Assembly: GCA_036569045.1 (NCBI GenBank)
Contig: DATCRI010000074.1
Span: 1 to 36,478 of the forward strand
Length of the DNA: 36,478 bases
Source of the DNA: Chthoniobacterales bacterium
GTDB taxonomy: Bacteria > Verrucomicrobiota > Verrucomicrobiia > Chthoniobacterales > JAATET01
Direction of reading: 5' to 3'
The notes under the pieces were generated by a model. The model was not told the origin of the DNA. It did no database searches and saw nothing but the letters and a program-made list of their open reading frames with translations. Shown here piece by piece: positions 1-7,699 of the stretch. The stretch's first letter is position 1; each line of letters opens with the position of its first letter. Made by a program: the position numbers and the translations under genes.

Positions 1-577
1 GGCGGCCGATCGGCTCGTTCACCTCGCCGGTGCGGCGGCGGGGCGTGCCTTCGACGATGGCGAGGTAGGTCTTCTCGACGGTGCGGTCGGCGAATTGCGC
101 GGCGAGGGACTGGTGGGCGAGGTCGTTCTTCGCAATGACGAGGCAGCCGCTGGTTTCCTTGTCGAGGCGATGGACGATCCCGGGGCGCTCGACGCCACCG
201 ATGCCGGAGAGATCCTTGCAATGGTGGAGCAGGGCCTGCACGAGCGTGCCGGTGGCGTTCCCCGCGCCGGGGTGAACGACGAGCCCGGCGGGCTTGTCGA
301 GCACGAGCAGATCGGAGTCCTCGTGAAGAATGGCGAGGGGAATGTCTTCGCCGACGAGTTCCTCGACGGGCGTCGCGTCGGGAATGCGCACGGTGAGGGT
401 GTCGCCGGCGCGCAGGATCTCGGCGGCGCGGGTGGGGGCGCCGTTGCGAAGGATCTCGCCGGACTCGAGCAGGGTCTTCGTTCGCGAGCGGGAGAGGCCC
501 TCGATCGCGGTGGCGACGAAGCGGTCGAGGCGCACGCCGGCGGTCTCGGGCACAATTTCAAATTGGTGGGTCTGCAT
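1..577 (-). CDS. RluA/RluD-family 23S rRNA pseudouridine synthase (3' end missing)
   Basis: The enzyme isomerises uridine to pseudouridine in RNA; RluD members act on 23S rRNA helix 69. The reading frame starts at the ATG whose complement is at 575-577 (MQTHQFEIVPE) and stays open to the left edge, giving 192 visible residues. The N-terminal part is an S4-like RNA-binding domain (LDRFVATAI, SRSRTKTLLESGEILRNG). It is followed by the catalytic domain with LVLDKPAGLVVHPG and HRLDKETSG, where the Asp is the family nucleophile. The C-terminal third lies outside the window. It is transcribed divergently from the kinase gene at 638, with 60 bases between the two starts. The family is certain; RluD rather than another RluA-type enzyme is likely because of the S4 domain, but the target site is inferred. 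Confidence 0.92.
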   Translation of the reverse strand, partial: MQTHQFEIVPETAGVRLDRFVATAIEGLSRSRTKTLLESGEILRNGAPTRAAEILRAGDTLTVRIPDATPVEELVGEDIPLAILHEDSDLLVLDKPAGLVVHPGAGNATGTLVQALLHHCKDLSGIGGVERPGIVHRLDKETSGCLVIAKNDLAHQSLAAQFADRTVEKTYLAIVEGTPRRRTGEVNEPIGR

Positions 578-637
578 GGTGTCGGGCGCGGGTTTCGGCG
601 ATTGCCGGAGACAGGTGGCCGCGGTAGAGTTCCGGGC

Positions 638-2410
638 ATGTCTGACGCGATCGAGCCGATTGTGGAGCCGTGCCCCTCCTGCGGCCAGTCAATTGACGTG
701 ACCGGCCTCGCGCCTTTTTCGGAAGTGGCCTGCCCTTCGTGCGGAAAGACAATGCGAGCCCGCATCCAGTTCAACCACTTCACGCTGCTCGAGCTGCTCG
801 GCGAGGGCGGAATGGGCTCCGTTTACAAGGCGCTCGACCGCAATCTCGATCGCAAGGTCGCGCTGAAGATTCTCAAGGCAGATGCCGCCTCGACCGAGGC
901 GGACTGGGAAAAACTCGCGACCGAGGCGCGAATGACGGCGGCAGTGAATCATCCGAACGTCGTGAAGGTCTACTCCTTCGGCGAAGATCACGGGCAGTTC
1001 TACCTCGCGATGGAGCTGGTCGAAAAGGGGTCGCTCGATGGCCTCATGCTCCTGCAGACGCGGCTTTCCGAGATGCACGTGCTCGACCTCGCGATCCAGG
1101 CGACCGAGGGCCTGCGCGCGGCCTACGAGGTGGGCCTCATCCATCGCGACATCAAGCCGGGGAACATCCTTTTCGCGAACGCGAAACTCGCGAAGGTCGT
1201 GGACTTCGGTCTCGCGCGGGTGATGGACGAGGGGGCGCAGGAGGCCGGCGAGATCTGGGGCACGCCCTTTTACGTGGCGCCGGAGAAACTCGACGGGCGG
1301 CCGGAGGATTTCCGCAGCGACATCTACAGCCTCGGCGGGACGTTGTTTCACGCGTTGTCGGGCCGTCCGCCGTTCGATGCGAAGACGGCCTCGATGGTCG
1401 TGCTCAAACACATCAAGAGCCAGGCGGTGAGCCTGCAGGCCTTCGCGCCAGGCATCTCCGACGAGACCGCCTACGTGATCAACCGGATGCTCAACAAGGA
1501 TCCGGACCAGCGTTACGCCTCGCACGAGGAACTCCTCCAGCATCTTCACTACGCCCGCCAGCAATTGCAGGAGCGCACCTCGAAGCTGAATGGTGCGAAC
1601 GAGGCCCGCAGCCCGTATCCACCGCGCCAGGGCACGCGCCCGCTGCTCATCGGCATGTGGACCGCGGCCGCCTCGCTCGCTCTCGCCGCCTGCGTCGGCG
1701 TCCTGATTTCCCTGCGAAGTCCGCATCCCGGGGCCGCATCGGGCGTCACGTCCGGCCCCGAAGCCGCCCTCGTCGCCCAGGGCCGCACGGCGCTCAATGC
1801 CCGGAAGTTCGACGAAGCCGTCGAGCGTTTCACCGCGGCGGTGACCGCCGCCGGCACGAAGCAGCCGGAGCGCAACTGGGCGCTGGCACAGTTGGCTCTC
1901 GCCACCACGCTCGGAGGGAAGGGAGCGCCTGCGCGGGACACCTTCGCGGCCCTCGCCAGGGACGGAATTTTCAATCCCGAGCTCACCGCGCAGCCGCTTG
2001 GCCGGCTTTTCATCGACCTCGGTCGGTCCCTCGAGGGCGACGAGGTCGTTCCCGCTGCCGACGCCGAAAAGTGGTCGACCACCGACGCGGACGCATTTGC
2101 GTTGCTGGCGTTCGGCATGAAGGATTGGACCGCCGGACGGGTGGCCGATGGCGGGGCGTTCCTGGAACGGTTTGCCCGCGCGACGCCGCCGGCGCCGAAT
2201 CGCTGGATCGCGGATTTTCGACCGCTGACGGAGCCGTATCTCGCGGAATATCGCAACTTCCTCGAGCTGCAGGCTCTTGTGAAGAACGCGACGAAGGCCT
2301 CGGCCGCGAGCCTGCTCGTGAAAATCGAAAAGGCGAAGGAACAGGTAAAAACCGGTCCGCCGATGATTGCGCAACTCGACGCGCTTGCGCAGGGGCTGCC
2401 GCTCGACTGA
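638..2410 (+). CDS. Zinc-ribbon transmembrane Ser/Thr protein kinase (PknB-like)
   Basis: This is a 590-residue Hanks-type Ser/Thr kinase. It begins with a zinc ribbon of two CPSCG knuckles (Cys12/15 and 32/35). The kinase domain spans about 48-310: glycine loop GEGGMG (55-60), VALK lysine 77, HRDIKPGN (169-176), DFG (189-191) and an APE-like VAPEK near 213. All catalytic residues are present. One membrane helix lies at about 337-358. The C-terminal part (about 370-590) has an Ala-rich, TPR-like beginning and would be extracytoplasmic. ATG 638 is chosen because the zinc ribbon starts right after it; the frame is open further upstream but there overlaps rluD and has no kinase-family features. 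The ClpX-like gene follows 43 bases after the stop, suggesting co-transcription. The substrate is unknown. Confidence 0.93.
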   Translation: MSDAIEPIVEPCPSCGQSIDVTGLAPFSEVACPSCGKTMRARIQFNHFTLLELLGEGGMGSVYKALDRNLDRKVALKILKADAASTEADWEKLATEARMTAAVNHPNVVKVYSFGEDHGQFYLAMELVEKGSLDGLMLLQTRLSEMHVLDLAIQATEGLRAAYEVGLIHRDIKPGNILFANAKLAKVVDFGLARVMDEGAQEAGEIWGTPFYVAPEKLDGRPEDFRSDIYSLGGTLFHALSGRPPFDAKTASMVVLKHIKSQAVSLQAFAPGISDETAYVINRMLNKDPDQRYASHEELLQHLHYARQQLQERTSKLNGANEARSPYPPRQGTRPLLIGMWTAAASLALAACVGVLISLRSPHPGAASGVTSGPEAALVAQGRTALNARKFDEAVERFTAAVTAAGTKQPERNWALAQLALATTLGGKGAPARDTFAALARDGIFNPELTAQPLGRLFIDLGRSLEGDEVVPAADAEKWSTTDADAFALLAFGMKDWTAGRVADGGAFLERFARATPPAPNRWIADFRPLTEPYLAEYRNFLELQALVKNATKASAASLLVKIEKAKEQVKTGPPMIAQLDALAQGLPLD

Positions 2411-2453
2411 GGGCGCGGGTGGACAGCGGCATTTCCAGGGCTACATTCCGGCC

Positions 2454-4049
2454 ATGAGCAGCGACCCGCTGAAACTGACGCCCGAGCAGATTCATCAAAA
2501 ACTCACGGAATTTCTGCGCTCCGGCTTTGGCGCGAAGACCGCCGACGCCCCGGCGGGCGAGGACGAAGACGAGGACGACGATCTCGACGATGAAGAGGAC
2601 GAGGACCTGTTCGAGTTCAATTTCAAGCCGCGCGACATCAAGCGCCATCTCGATCGGTTCGTCATCAAGCAGGACGAGGCGAAGAAAGTCCTGAGCATCG
2701 CCGTCTGCGACCACTACAACCACGCGCGCCATGCCCGGCGCGTGCTCGACGAAGATCCCGAGGCGCTCATCGAATACGCGAAGCAGAACGTCCTGCTGGT
2801 CGGTCCGACCGGTGTCGGCAAGACCTATCTCGTGAAACACATTGCCGAGCTGATCGGGGTGCCGTTCGTGAAAGCCGACGCGACGAAATTCAGCGAGACC
2901 GGCTACGTCGGCGGCGATGTGGAAGACCTCGTGCGCGAGCTCGTTCACAAGGCCGACGGCAATATTGCCCTCGCGGAGCACGGCATCATCTACATCGACG
3001 AGATCGACAAGATCGCCAGCTCCGCGAATGGCTCCGGTCGCGACGTGAGCGGGCGAGGGGTGCAGACCACCCTCCTCAAGCTCATGGAGGAAACCGAGGT
3101 GCCGGTGCGAAATCCGATGGACCTCCAGGCGCAGGTGAAGGCCGCTTTCGAAATGCAGCGCAACGGCGGCGAGGCCTCGCGCGACTCGATCAACACGCGA
3201 CACATCCTTTTCATCGTGAGCGGCGCCTTCGACAAGCTCGACGAGCAGGTGCGCCTGCGTCTCCGGCAGGCGCGAATGGGCTTCGGCGCCGAGCCGGCCA
3301 CGCTCAAGGAAAACGCGACGCTCCTCCGCGACGCCACCACGCGGGATTTTGTCAGCTACGGCATGGAGCCGGAGTTCATCGGCCGCCTGCCGGTGCGCGT
3401 CGTCTGCGACCCGCTCGGCGCGGAGGATTTGTTCGAGATCCTCAAGCGCTCCGAGGGCAGCATCATTCGTCAATACGAGCGCGCATTTCGCGCCTACGGG
3501 ATCGAGGTGCTCTTCGAGGACGATGCCCTGCACCGCATCGCCGAGGTCGCGGAGCAGGAAAAGACCGGCGCCCGCGGCCTGCTCACGGTCTGCGAACGCC
3601 TCCTGCGCGACTACAAATACGAATTGCCCGACTCGGGCGTCACGTCCTTCACGGTGAGCGAGGGCCTCGTTGCGGATCCCGCCGCAGCCCTGCGCGCCCT
3701 GCTCGACAGTGGTCACGCCGAGAAGGAGAAGGCGCTCGGGGCCATCGTCGACGAGTTCGCCCAGCGGTTCCGCGATCAGCACGAGCTCGACATCAGTTTC
3801 GAGCCCGAGGCCGCCACGGCCCTCGTCGCCCGCGCCCTTGCCGAGAATGGCGGAGTCCGCGAGCTCTGCGAGGCGCTGTTCAAGGATTACCAGTTCGGCC
3901 TCAAACTCATCCGGAAGAATAGCGGTCGGCGCGAGTTCCGCATTCCCCGTCGCGCCGTGGAAGATCCCGACGGCGTGCTGAGCGAATGGGTGGTGGAATC
4001 CTATCGCAATGCACGGGAGAATGAGACAGATTCTCCCTCTTCCCCATGA
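2454..4049 (+). CDS. ClpX-like AAA+ unfoldase with extra C-terminal lid domain
   Basis: This is a 531-residue AAA+ protein of the ClpX group, which unfolds proteins and, when partnered with ClpP, feeds them for degradation. Visible motifs are Walker A GPTGVGKT (117-124), pore loop GYVG (150-153), Walker B IIYIDEID (178-185), arginine-finger region EFIGRLP (307-313) and sensor-2 GAR (372-374). ClpX normally starts with a four-Cys zinc domain; here it is replaced by a strongly acidic stretch (about 36-52). The loop that carries IGF and docks on ClpP reads MGFG (275-278), so it is nearly kept. The RKH pore loop is replaced by a longer insert (about 217-248). Residues 349-415 form the usual small domain, and 444-515 look like a second copy of it. 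The family is very likely; the role as a protease partner is inferred. The stop overlaps the next start (ATGA). Confidence 0.88.
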   Translation: MSSDPLKLTPEQIHQKLTEFLRSGFGAKTADAPAGEDEDEDDDLDDEEDEDLFEFNFKPRDIKRHLDRFVIKQDEAKKVLSIAVCDHYNHARHARRVLDEDPEALIEYAKQNVLLVGPTGVGKTYLVKHIAELIGVPFVKADATKFSETGYVGGDVEDLVRELVHKADGNIALAEHGIIYIDEIDKIASSANGSGRDVSGRGVQTTLLKLMEETEVPVRNPMDLQAQVKAAFEMQRNGGEASRDSINTRHILFIVSGAFDKLDEQVRLRLRQARMGFGAEPATLKENATLLRDATTRDFVSYGMEPEFIGRLPVRVVCDPLGAEDLFEILKRSEGSIIRQYERAFRAYGIEVLFEDDALHRIAEVAEQEKTGARGLLTVCERLLRDYKYELPDSGVTSFTVSEGLVADPAAALRALLDSGHAEKEKALGAIVDEFAQRFRDQHELDISFEPEAATALVARALAENGGVRELCEALFKDYQFGLKLIRKNSGRREFRIPRRAVEDPDGVLSEWVVESYRNARENETDSPSSP

Positions 4050-5317
4050 GATATTTCAAGGCCACCCTGCTTATCGGCACGATCGCGGTGCTCGCGGTGC
4101 TCGTGCTCGACGCCACCGGCTGGATTCACCCGCTCGAACTCCTCGCCTCCCAGCTCCTCACGCGATTCTCCCCCACCGGCACGCTGGTGCCCACCTCGCA
4201 CGCGTTCGTGCTCATCGTGTCGGCCATCATCGGCTTTGCCTGCGCCTGGACCACGGTGGACATCTCCCGGCCAGCGGGAAAGACGGCCGTGGCATTCAGC
4301 GGCATCTTTTTGCTGCTGAGCAGCGCCGTCGTCGTCGCGCTCTACGGCGTCTTTTTCTCGCCGTTCCAGGCCGTGATCGCCGCTTTCTTCAGTTACGTGA
4401 TCGGCATGTTCTACGGCCGCAGCGACTCGGGCGCCCGCAAGCGCGTCCTGCAGCGGCTTTTCGGCAACCGCATCTCGAAGCCGCAATTCGCCCGGCTGGT
4501 GGATTCCAACCATCCGCTCAGCTTCCCGGGCACCGAGCAGAGTGCGACCGTCGTCGTCTGCGAGGTCCACAATCACGTCGAGCTCCTCGAAAGCCTCAGC
4601 CCCGAGGACTACGTGGCCATGACGAATCTTTACCTGAAGACCGCGTCGAACTACCTCGTCGACGCCGGCGGTTATCTCGACGAATGCGGCGGCGAAAGCC
4701 TGCGCGTGGTCTTCGGGGCGCCGATCACTCGCGCCGATCACGCCGTCGCCGCGTGCCGGGCCGCGCTCGAGCTGGCCGCCCGCGTCGACACGCTCAACAA
4801 GGAATGCGACGCCCGCTGGCATCAGCGCCTCGACTTCCGCGTGGGCATCAACTCCGGCGCGATGATCGCCGCGGCCTATGGCGGGGAGCGCCTCGGCTCG
4901 TTCAGCGTGGCCGGGCCGGCCGTGGAATTTGCCCGTCGCCTCTGCGCCGCCGGGGCGAACTACGGCTGCCGCATTCTCGTCGGCCCGGAAACTTACGCCG
5001 AGGCCCACGACTTCGTCGAAGGCCGCCCGATCGAACTGCTCCGCCGTGCCGATGGCCGTCGCATCGAGCTCTACGAGGTCCTCGCCCCGGTGAATGCGCT
5101 TTCGCCCGAGCGCGCCCGCAGCCGCGAGCACTTCTGGAAGGGCGTCATCTACTACCGCGATCGTCGCTGGGACCTCGCGATGGAGGAATTCTCCAAGGCC
5201 CGCATCACCGGCATTCCCGATCCCGGCCTCGACGCCTACGTGATGCGCACCGAGCGCGCGCGCCGCGGCGATACTTCCGCGCCGCTTACGCCCGCCGTCC
5301 TCGCGGAAATCAGCTGA
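4046..5317 (+). CDS. Membrane protein with divergent adenylate/guanylate cyclase domain
   Basis: This 423-residue protein has about four N-terminal membrane helices (roughly 5-23, 52-71, 82-100, 106-124) and a cytoplasmic class III nucleotide cyclase domain (about 165-345). The fold is recognisable from VVFGAP (221-226), the following [15 protein letters not shown] helix, [10 protein letters not shown] and a VEFARRL segment. The two positions that normally hold metal-binding Asp are Glu: VCEV (Glu173) and CGGES (Glu217). The usual Asn of the VNLAARL segment is Glu. It may therefore be weakly active or inactive as a cyclase. Its ATG overlaps the stop of the ClpX-like gene (4046-4049), so translation is probably coupled. 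A TPR-like C-terminal tail (about 350-400) follows the domain. The fold assignment is secure; cyclase activity is not. Confidence 0.82.
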   Translation: MRYFKATLLIGTIAVLAVLVLDATGWIHPLELLASQLLTRFSPTGTLVPTSHAFVLIVSAIIGFACAWTTVDISRPAGKTAVAFSGIFLLLSSAVVVALYGVFFSPFQAVIAAFFSYVIGMFYGRSDSGARKRVLQRLFGNRISKPQFARLVDSNHPLSFPGTEQSATVVVCEVHNHVELLESLSPEDYVAMTNLYLKTASNYLVDAGGYLDECGGESLRVVFGAPITRADHAVAACRAALELAARVDTLNKECDARWHQRLDFRVGINSGAMIAAAYGGERLGSFSVAGPAVEFARRLCAAGANYGCRILVGPETYAEAHDFVEGRPIELLRRADGRRIELYEVLAPVNALSPERARSREHFWKGVIYYRDRRWDLAMEEFSKARITGIPDPGLDAYVMRTERARRGDTSAPLTPAVLAEIS

Positions 5318-5331
5318 GCCGCGTCCTGTCC

Positions 5332-5949
5332 TTGAAGCCGGTCGATTATCCCGAGCCGTTCCAGCAGCTCGCGCGGCAACTCCGCCGGCTGCCCTCGATC
5401 GGCCCGCGCAGCGCAGAGCGCATCGCCCTCTGGCTGACAGCCTCGCCGGATGCCCACAGCGAGGCGTTGATCGATGCCCTCTCCGTCGCCGCCCGTGAGG
5501 TGCGTCCCTGCGAACGCTGCGGCTTTTTCGCAACGGATCCCGAATGCGTGATCTGCATGGATCCCGAACGCGGCGGCCGCGAAATCTGCGTCGTGGAAAC
5601 CGCGACCGACGTGCTGCCGGTGGAGCGGACGGGATTTTTTACGGGCCGTTACCACGCGCTCGGCGGCCGCCTTGCGCCCCTGGAAAATGTCGGCCCCGAG
5701 GACCTGCGGATCGACGCCCTCGTGGCCCGGATCGCCGACGAGCAACCGACGGAAATCATCCTCGCACTCGCCTCCGACGTGGAAGGCGAAGCCACCGCCA
5801 ATTACCTCGCCGAGGTGCTCGCGAGCGCGGCTCCCGGCATCCGGGTGAGCCGGCTGGCGCAGGGGCTGCCGGCGGGTGGGGGACTCGAGCACGCCGACCA
5901 GCTCACCCTCCAGCGCGCGCTCGTCGGTCGCATCGGAATGCGGCGCTGA
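5332..5949 (+). CDS. recR: Recombination mediator protein RecR
   Basis: RecR works with RecO and RecF to load RecA at single-strand gaps during recombinational repair. The 205-residue product has the N-terminal helix-hairpin-helix region (LRRLPSIGPRSAERIA), a zinc finger with Cys60, 63, 72 and 75, and the Toprim domain starting at EICVVETATDVLPVE and ending in the conserved RLAQGLPAGGGLEHAD. No ATG lies at a suitable place. TTG 5332 gives a protein of normal RecR length and starts 14 bases after the preceding stop; CTG 5326 is an alternative. It sits between the cyclase-like gene and lipA in a co-directional run. Confidence 0.96.
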   Translation: MKPVDYPEPFQQLARQLRRLPSIGPRSAERIALWLTASPDAHSEALIDALSVAAREVRPCERCGFFATDPECVICMDPERGGREICVVETATDVLPVERTGFFTGRYHALGGRLAPLENVGPEDLRIDALVARIADEQPTEIILALASDVEGEATANYLAEVLASAAPGIRVSRLAQGLPAGGGLEHADQLTLQRALVGRIGMRR

Positions 5950-5989
5950 TTGCGTTTCGACCCATTTTACGCCACCTTCTCCGCCAGCG

Positions 5990-6883
5990 ATGTCCTGCTC
6001 GAAGATCGATCCCACTCTGCACCAAGCCAAGAAGCCCGAATGGATCAAGGTGCGCCTGCCCTCGAATCCCGTTTTCTTCTCCACGAAGGGCCTTATTTCC
6101 GACCTGAAGCTTCACACGGTCTGCGAGAGCGCCCAGTGCCCGAATCGCTGGGAATGCTGGAGCCAGGGCACGGCCACTTTCATGATCGCCGGCGAACGCT
6201 GCACGCGCGCCTGCGGTTTCTGCGCCGTGGACACGGCGAAGCCCTTCGCCCTCGAGGCCGATGAGCCCCAGCGCGTCGCCGAGGCCATCCGCCGCCTCAG
6301 GCTCAAGCACGTCGTCATCACCGCCGTTGCCCGCGACGACCTCGCCGACGGCGGCGCGGACCACTTCGCGCAGACGATCGAGGCCGTGCGTGGCGTCGAT
6401 CCGGAAATCATCATCGAGGTGCTCACACCCGACTTCAATGGCAAGGAAGGCCCGCTCCAGACGGTGCTCGACGCAAAGCCGCACGTCTTCAATCACAACC
6501 TCGAGACCGTCGAGCGCCTCACTCCGCTCGTCCGTTCCCGCGCGAAATACCGGCTCTCGCTCGACTTCCTCAAGCGCGCGAAGGAGCTCGATCCGAACGT
6601 CGTCACCAAGAGCGGCCTGATGCTCGGTCTTGGCGAAACCGAGACCGAGATCTTCGAGGCCATGGACGACCTTCGCGAGGCGAACGTCCAGGTGCTCACG
6701 ATGGGCCAATACCTGCGTCCGACTCCGAATCATCTGCCCGTCGTCGAATACATCCGCCCCGAGACGTTCGATCTCTACCGCGAGATCGCGACGAACAAGG
6801 GCTTCGAATACGTGGCCAGCGGCCCGCTCGTTCGCAGCTCCTACCACGCGGCGGATTACAATCCGGTCAAGCGCCCGGCCTGA
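5990..6883 (+). CDS. lipA: Lipoyl synthase
   Basis: LipA is a radical SAM enzyme that inserts two sulfur atoms into the octanoyl group on lipoyl domains of pyruvate and 2-oxoglutarate dehydrogenases and the glycine cleavage H protein. The 297-residue product has both iron-sulfur sites: the auxiliary cluster cysteines Cys45, 50 and 56 (CX4CX5C) and the radical SAM triad CTRACGFC (Cys71, 75, 78). The C-terminal RSSYHA supplies the conserved serine. Length is normal. ATG 5990 is supported by the family-typical KKPEWIKVRLP soon after it. It follows recR by 40 bases and no lipB is in the window. Confidence 0.97.
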   Translation: MSCSKIDPTLHQAKKPEWIKVRLPSNPVFFSTKGLISDLKLHTVCESAQCPNRWECWSQGTATFMIAGERCTRACGFCAVDTAKPFALEADEPQRVAEAIRRLRLKHVVITAVARDDLADGGADHFAQTIEAVRGVDPEIIIEVLTPDFNGKEGPLQTVLDAKPHVFNHNLETVERLTPLVRSRAKYRLSLDFLKRAKELDPNVVTKSGLMLGLGETETEIFEAMDDLREANVQVLTMGQYLRPTPNHLPVVEYIRPETFDLYREIATNKGFEYVASGPLVRSSYHAADYNPVKRPA

Positions 6884-6896
6884 TTTCGCTTCCGCC

Positions 6897-6910
6897 TGTA
6901 ACAACGGGCG
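6897..6910 (+). promoter_or_regulatory. Possible sigma-factor -35 motif GTAACAACGGGC upstream of the sigma gene
   Basis: The core GTAACAAC(G/C)GGC occurs here and again at 7666-7677, upstream of the kinase gene. The GTAAC lies 40 bases before the sigma-factor ATG and is followed by an A/T-richer CTTATG around 6918-6923. AAC-containing -35 elements are typical of ECF sigma factors, so autoregulation is possible. The -10 assignment is weak. Confidence 0.4.
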
Positions 6911-6937
6911 ACAAATGCTTATGGGGAAGGGGACGCC

Positions 6938-7669
6938 ATGCCGCCTTCCTCCGCCAATGCCCGGCCGCTCTTCGTCACGACGCGCTGGTCGATCGTCCTT
7001 GCGGCACGCGCGGGGAACTCCGACGGCGCGGCGCTCGAGACCCTGTGCCGGACGTATTGGTATCCGCTCTACGCCTTCGTGCGCAGTCGCGGACATGCGC
7101 CAGCCGATGCGCAGGACCTCACCCAGGAATTCTTTGCCAGGCTGCTGACGCGCAATTACCTCGATGCCGTCTCGCCGGATCGCGGCCGCTTCCGCACATT
7201 CCTCCGGATGGCGCTGCAGCGCTTCCTCGCAAACGAATGGGATCGCGCGCGGACCCGGAAACGGGGCGGCGAATGCGTGCACGTGCCCTTCGACACCGTG
7301 ATCGCCGAACGCCGCCTGAGCGATGAGCGCGACCACACCCTGCCGCCGGATCGCACGTTTGACCGGCGCTGGGCGCAGGCGCTGCTGGACGATGCCGCGA
7401 TGCGCCTGGAGACCGAATACCGCGCCGCCGGCAAGGCCGCGGAATTTTCCGCACTGAAGCCGCATCTCACGGCCGGGCGAGGCGAAATTCCCTACGCCGA
7501 GATTGCGAAGGCCCTCCAGACTACGGAGGGTGCGGCGCGGGTCGCGATTCATCGGCTGCGCCGGCGATTTCGGGAGCGCTTCCGCGAAGCGGTGGCCGAC
7601 ACGGTCGTGACGCCGGAGGAATTCGAGATGGAAATGCGCGAAGTGCTCGACGTGCTGGGAAACCGGTAA
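6938..7669 (+). CDS. ECF-like RNA polymerase sigma factor (Planctomycetes/Verrucomicrobia type)
   Basis: This 243-residue protein resembles the long sigma-70-family factors common in Verrucomicrobiota and Planctomycetes. Region 2 is seen in LCRTYWYPLYAFVRSRGH followed by ADAQDLTQEFFARLL (about 30-70), including the core-binding and -10 recognition helices. Region 4 is the helix-turn-helix IPYAEIAKALQTTEGAARVA followed by an Arg-rich recognition helix (about 187-220). The linker between them (about 100-185) is longer than in classical ECF factors. An AAGGGG sequence lies a few bases before the ATG. The kinase gene starts 30 bases downstream, so the pair is probably co-regulated. No anti-sigma factor is adjacent; the membrane kinase is the likely regulator by analogy with kinase-linked ECF groups. 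Confidence 0.9.
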   Translation: MPPSSANARPLFVTTRWSIVLAARAGNSDGAALETLCRTYWYPLYAFVRSRGHAPADAQDLTQEFFARLLTRNYLDAVSPDRGRFRTFLRMALQRFLANEWDRARTRKRGGECVHVPFDTVIAERRLSDERDHTLPPDRTFDRRWAQALLDDAAMRLETEYRAAGKAAEFSALKPHLTAGRGEIPYAEIAKALQTTEGAARVAIHRLRRRFRERFREAVADTVVTPEEFEMEMREVLDVLGNR

Positions 7670-7680
7670 CAACCGGCCGG
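7665..7680 (+). promoter_or_regulatory. Second copy of the GTAACAAC motif, upstream of the kinase gene
   Basis: GTAACAACCGGC matches the motif at 6898-6909 at 11 of 12 bases. It overlaps the stop codon of the sigma gene and lies 34 bases before the kinase ATG. A GATTAC at 7688-7693 might be the -10, but its spacing differs from that of the upstream copy. Confidence 0.38.
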
Positions 7681-7699
7681 AGAAACTGATTACGCAGGC

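Noticed and set aside
689-2374. Minus-strand frame of about 560 codons opposite the first kinase
   Set aside because: The plus strand has full kinase motifs; the minus frame shows none.
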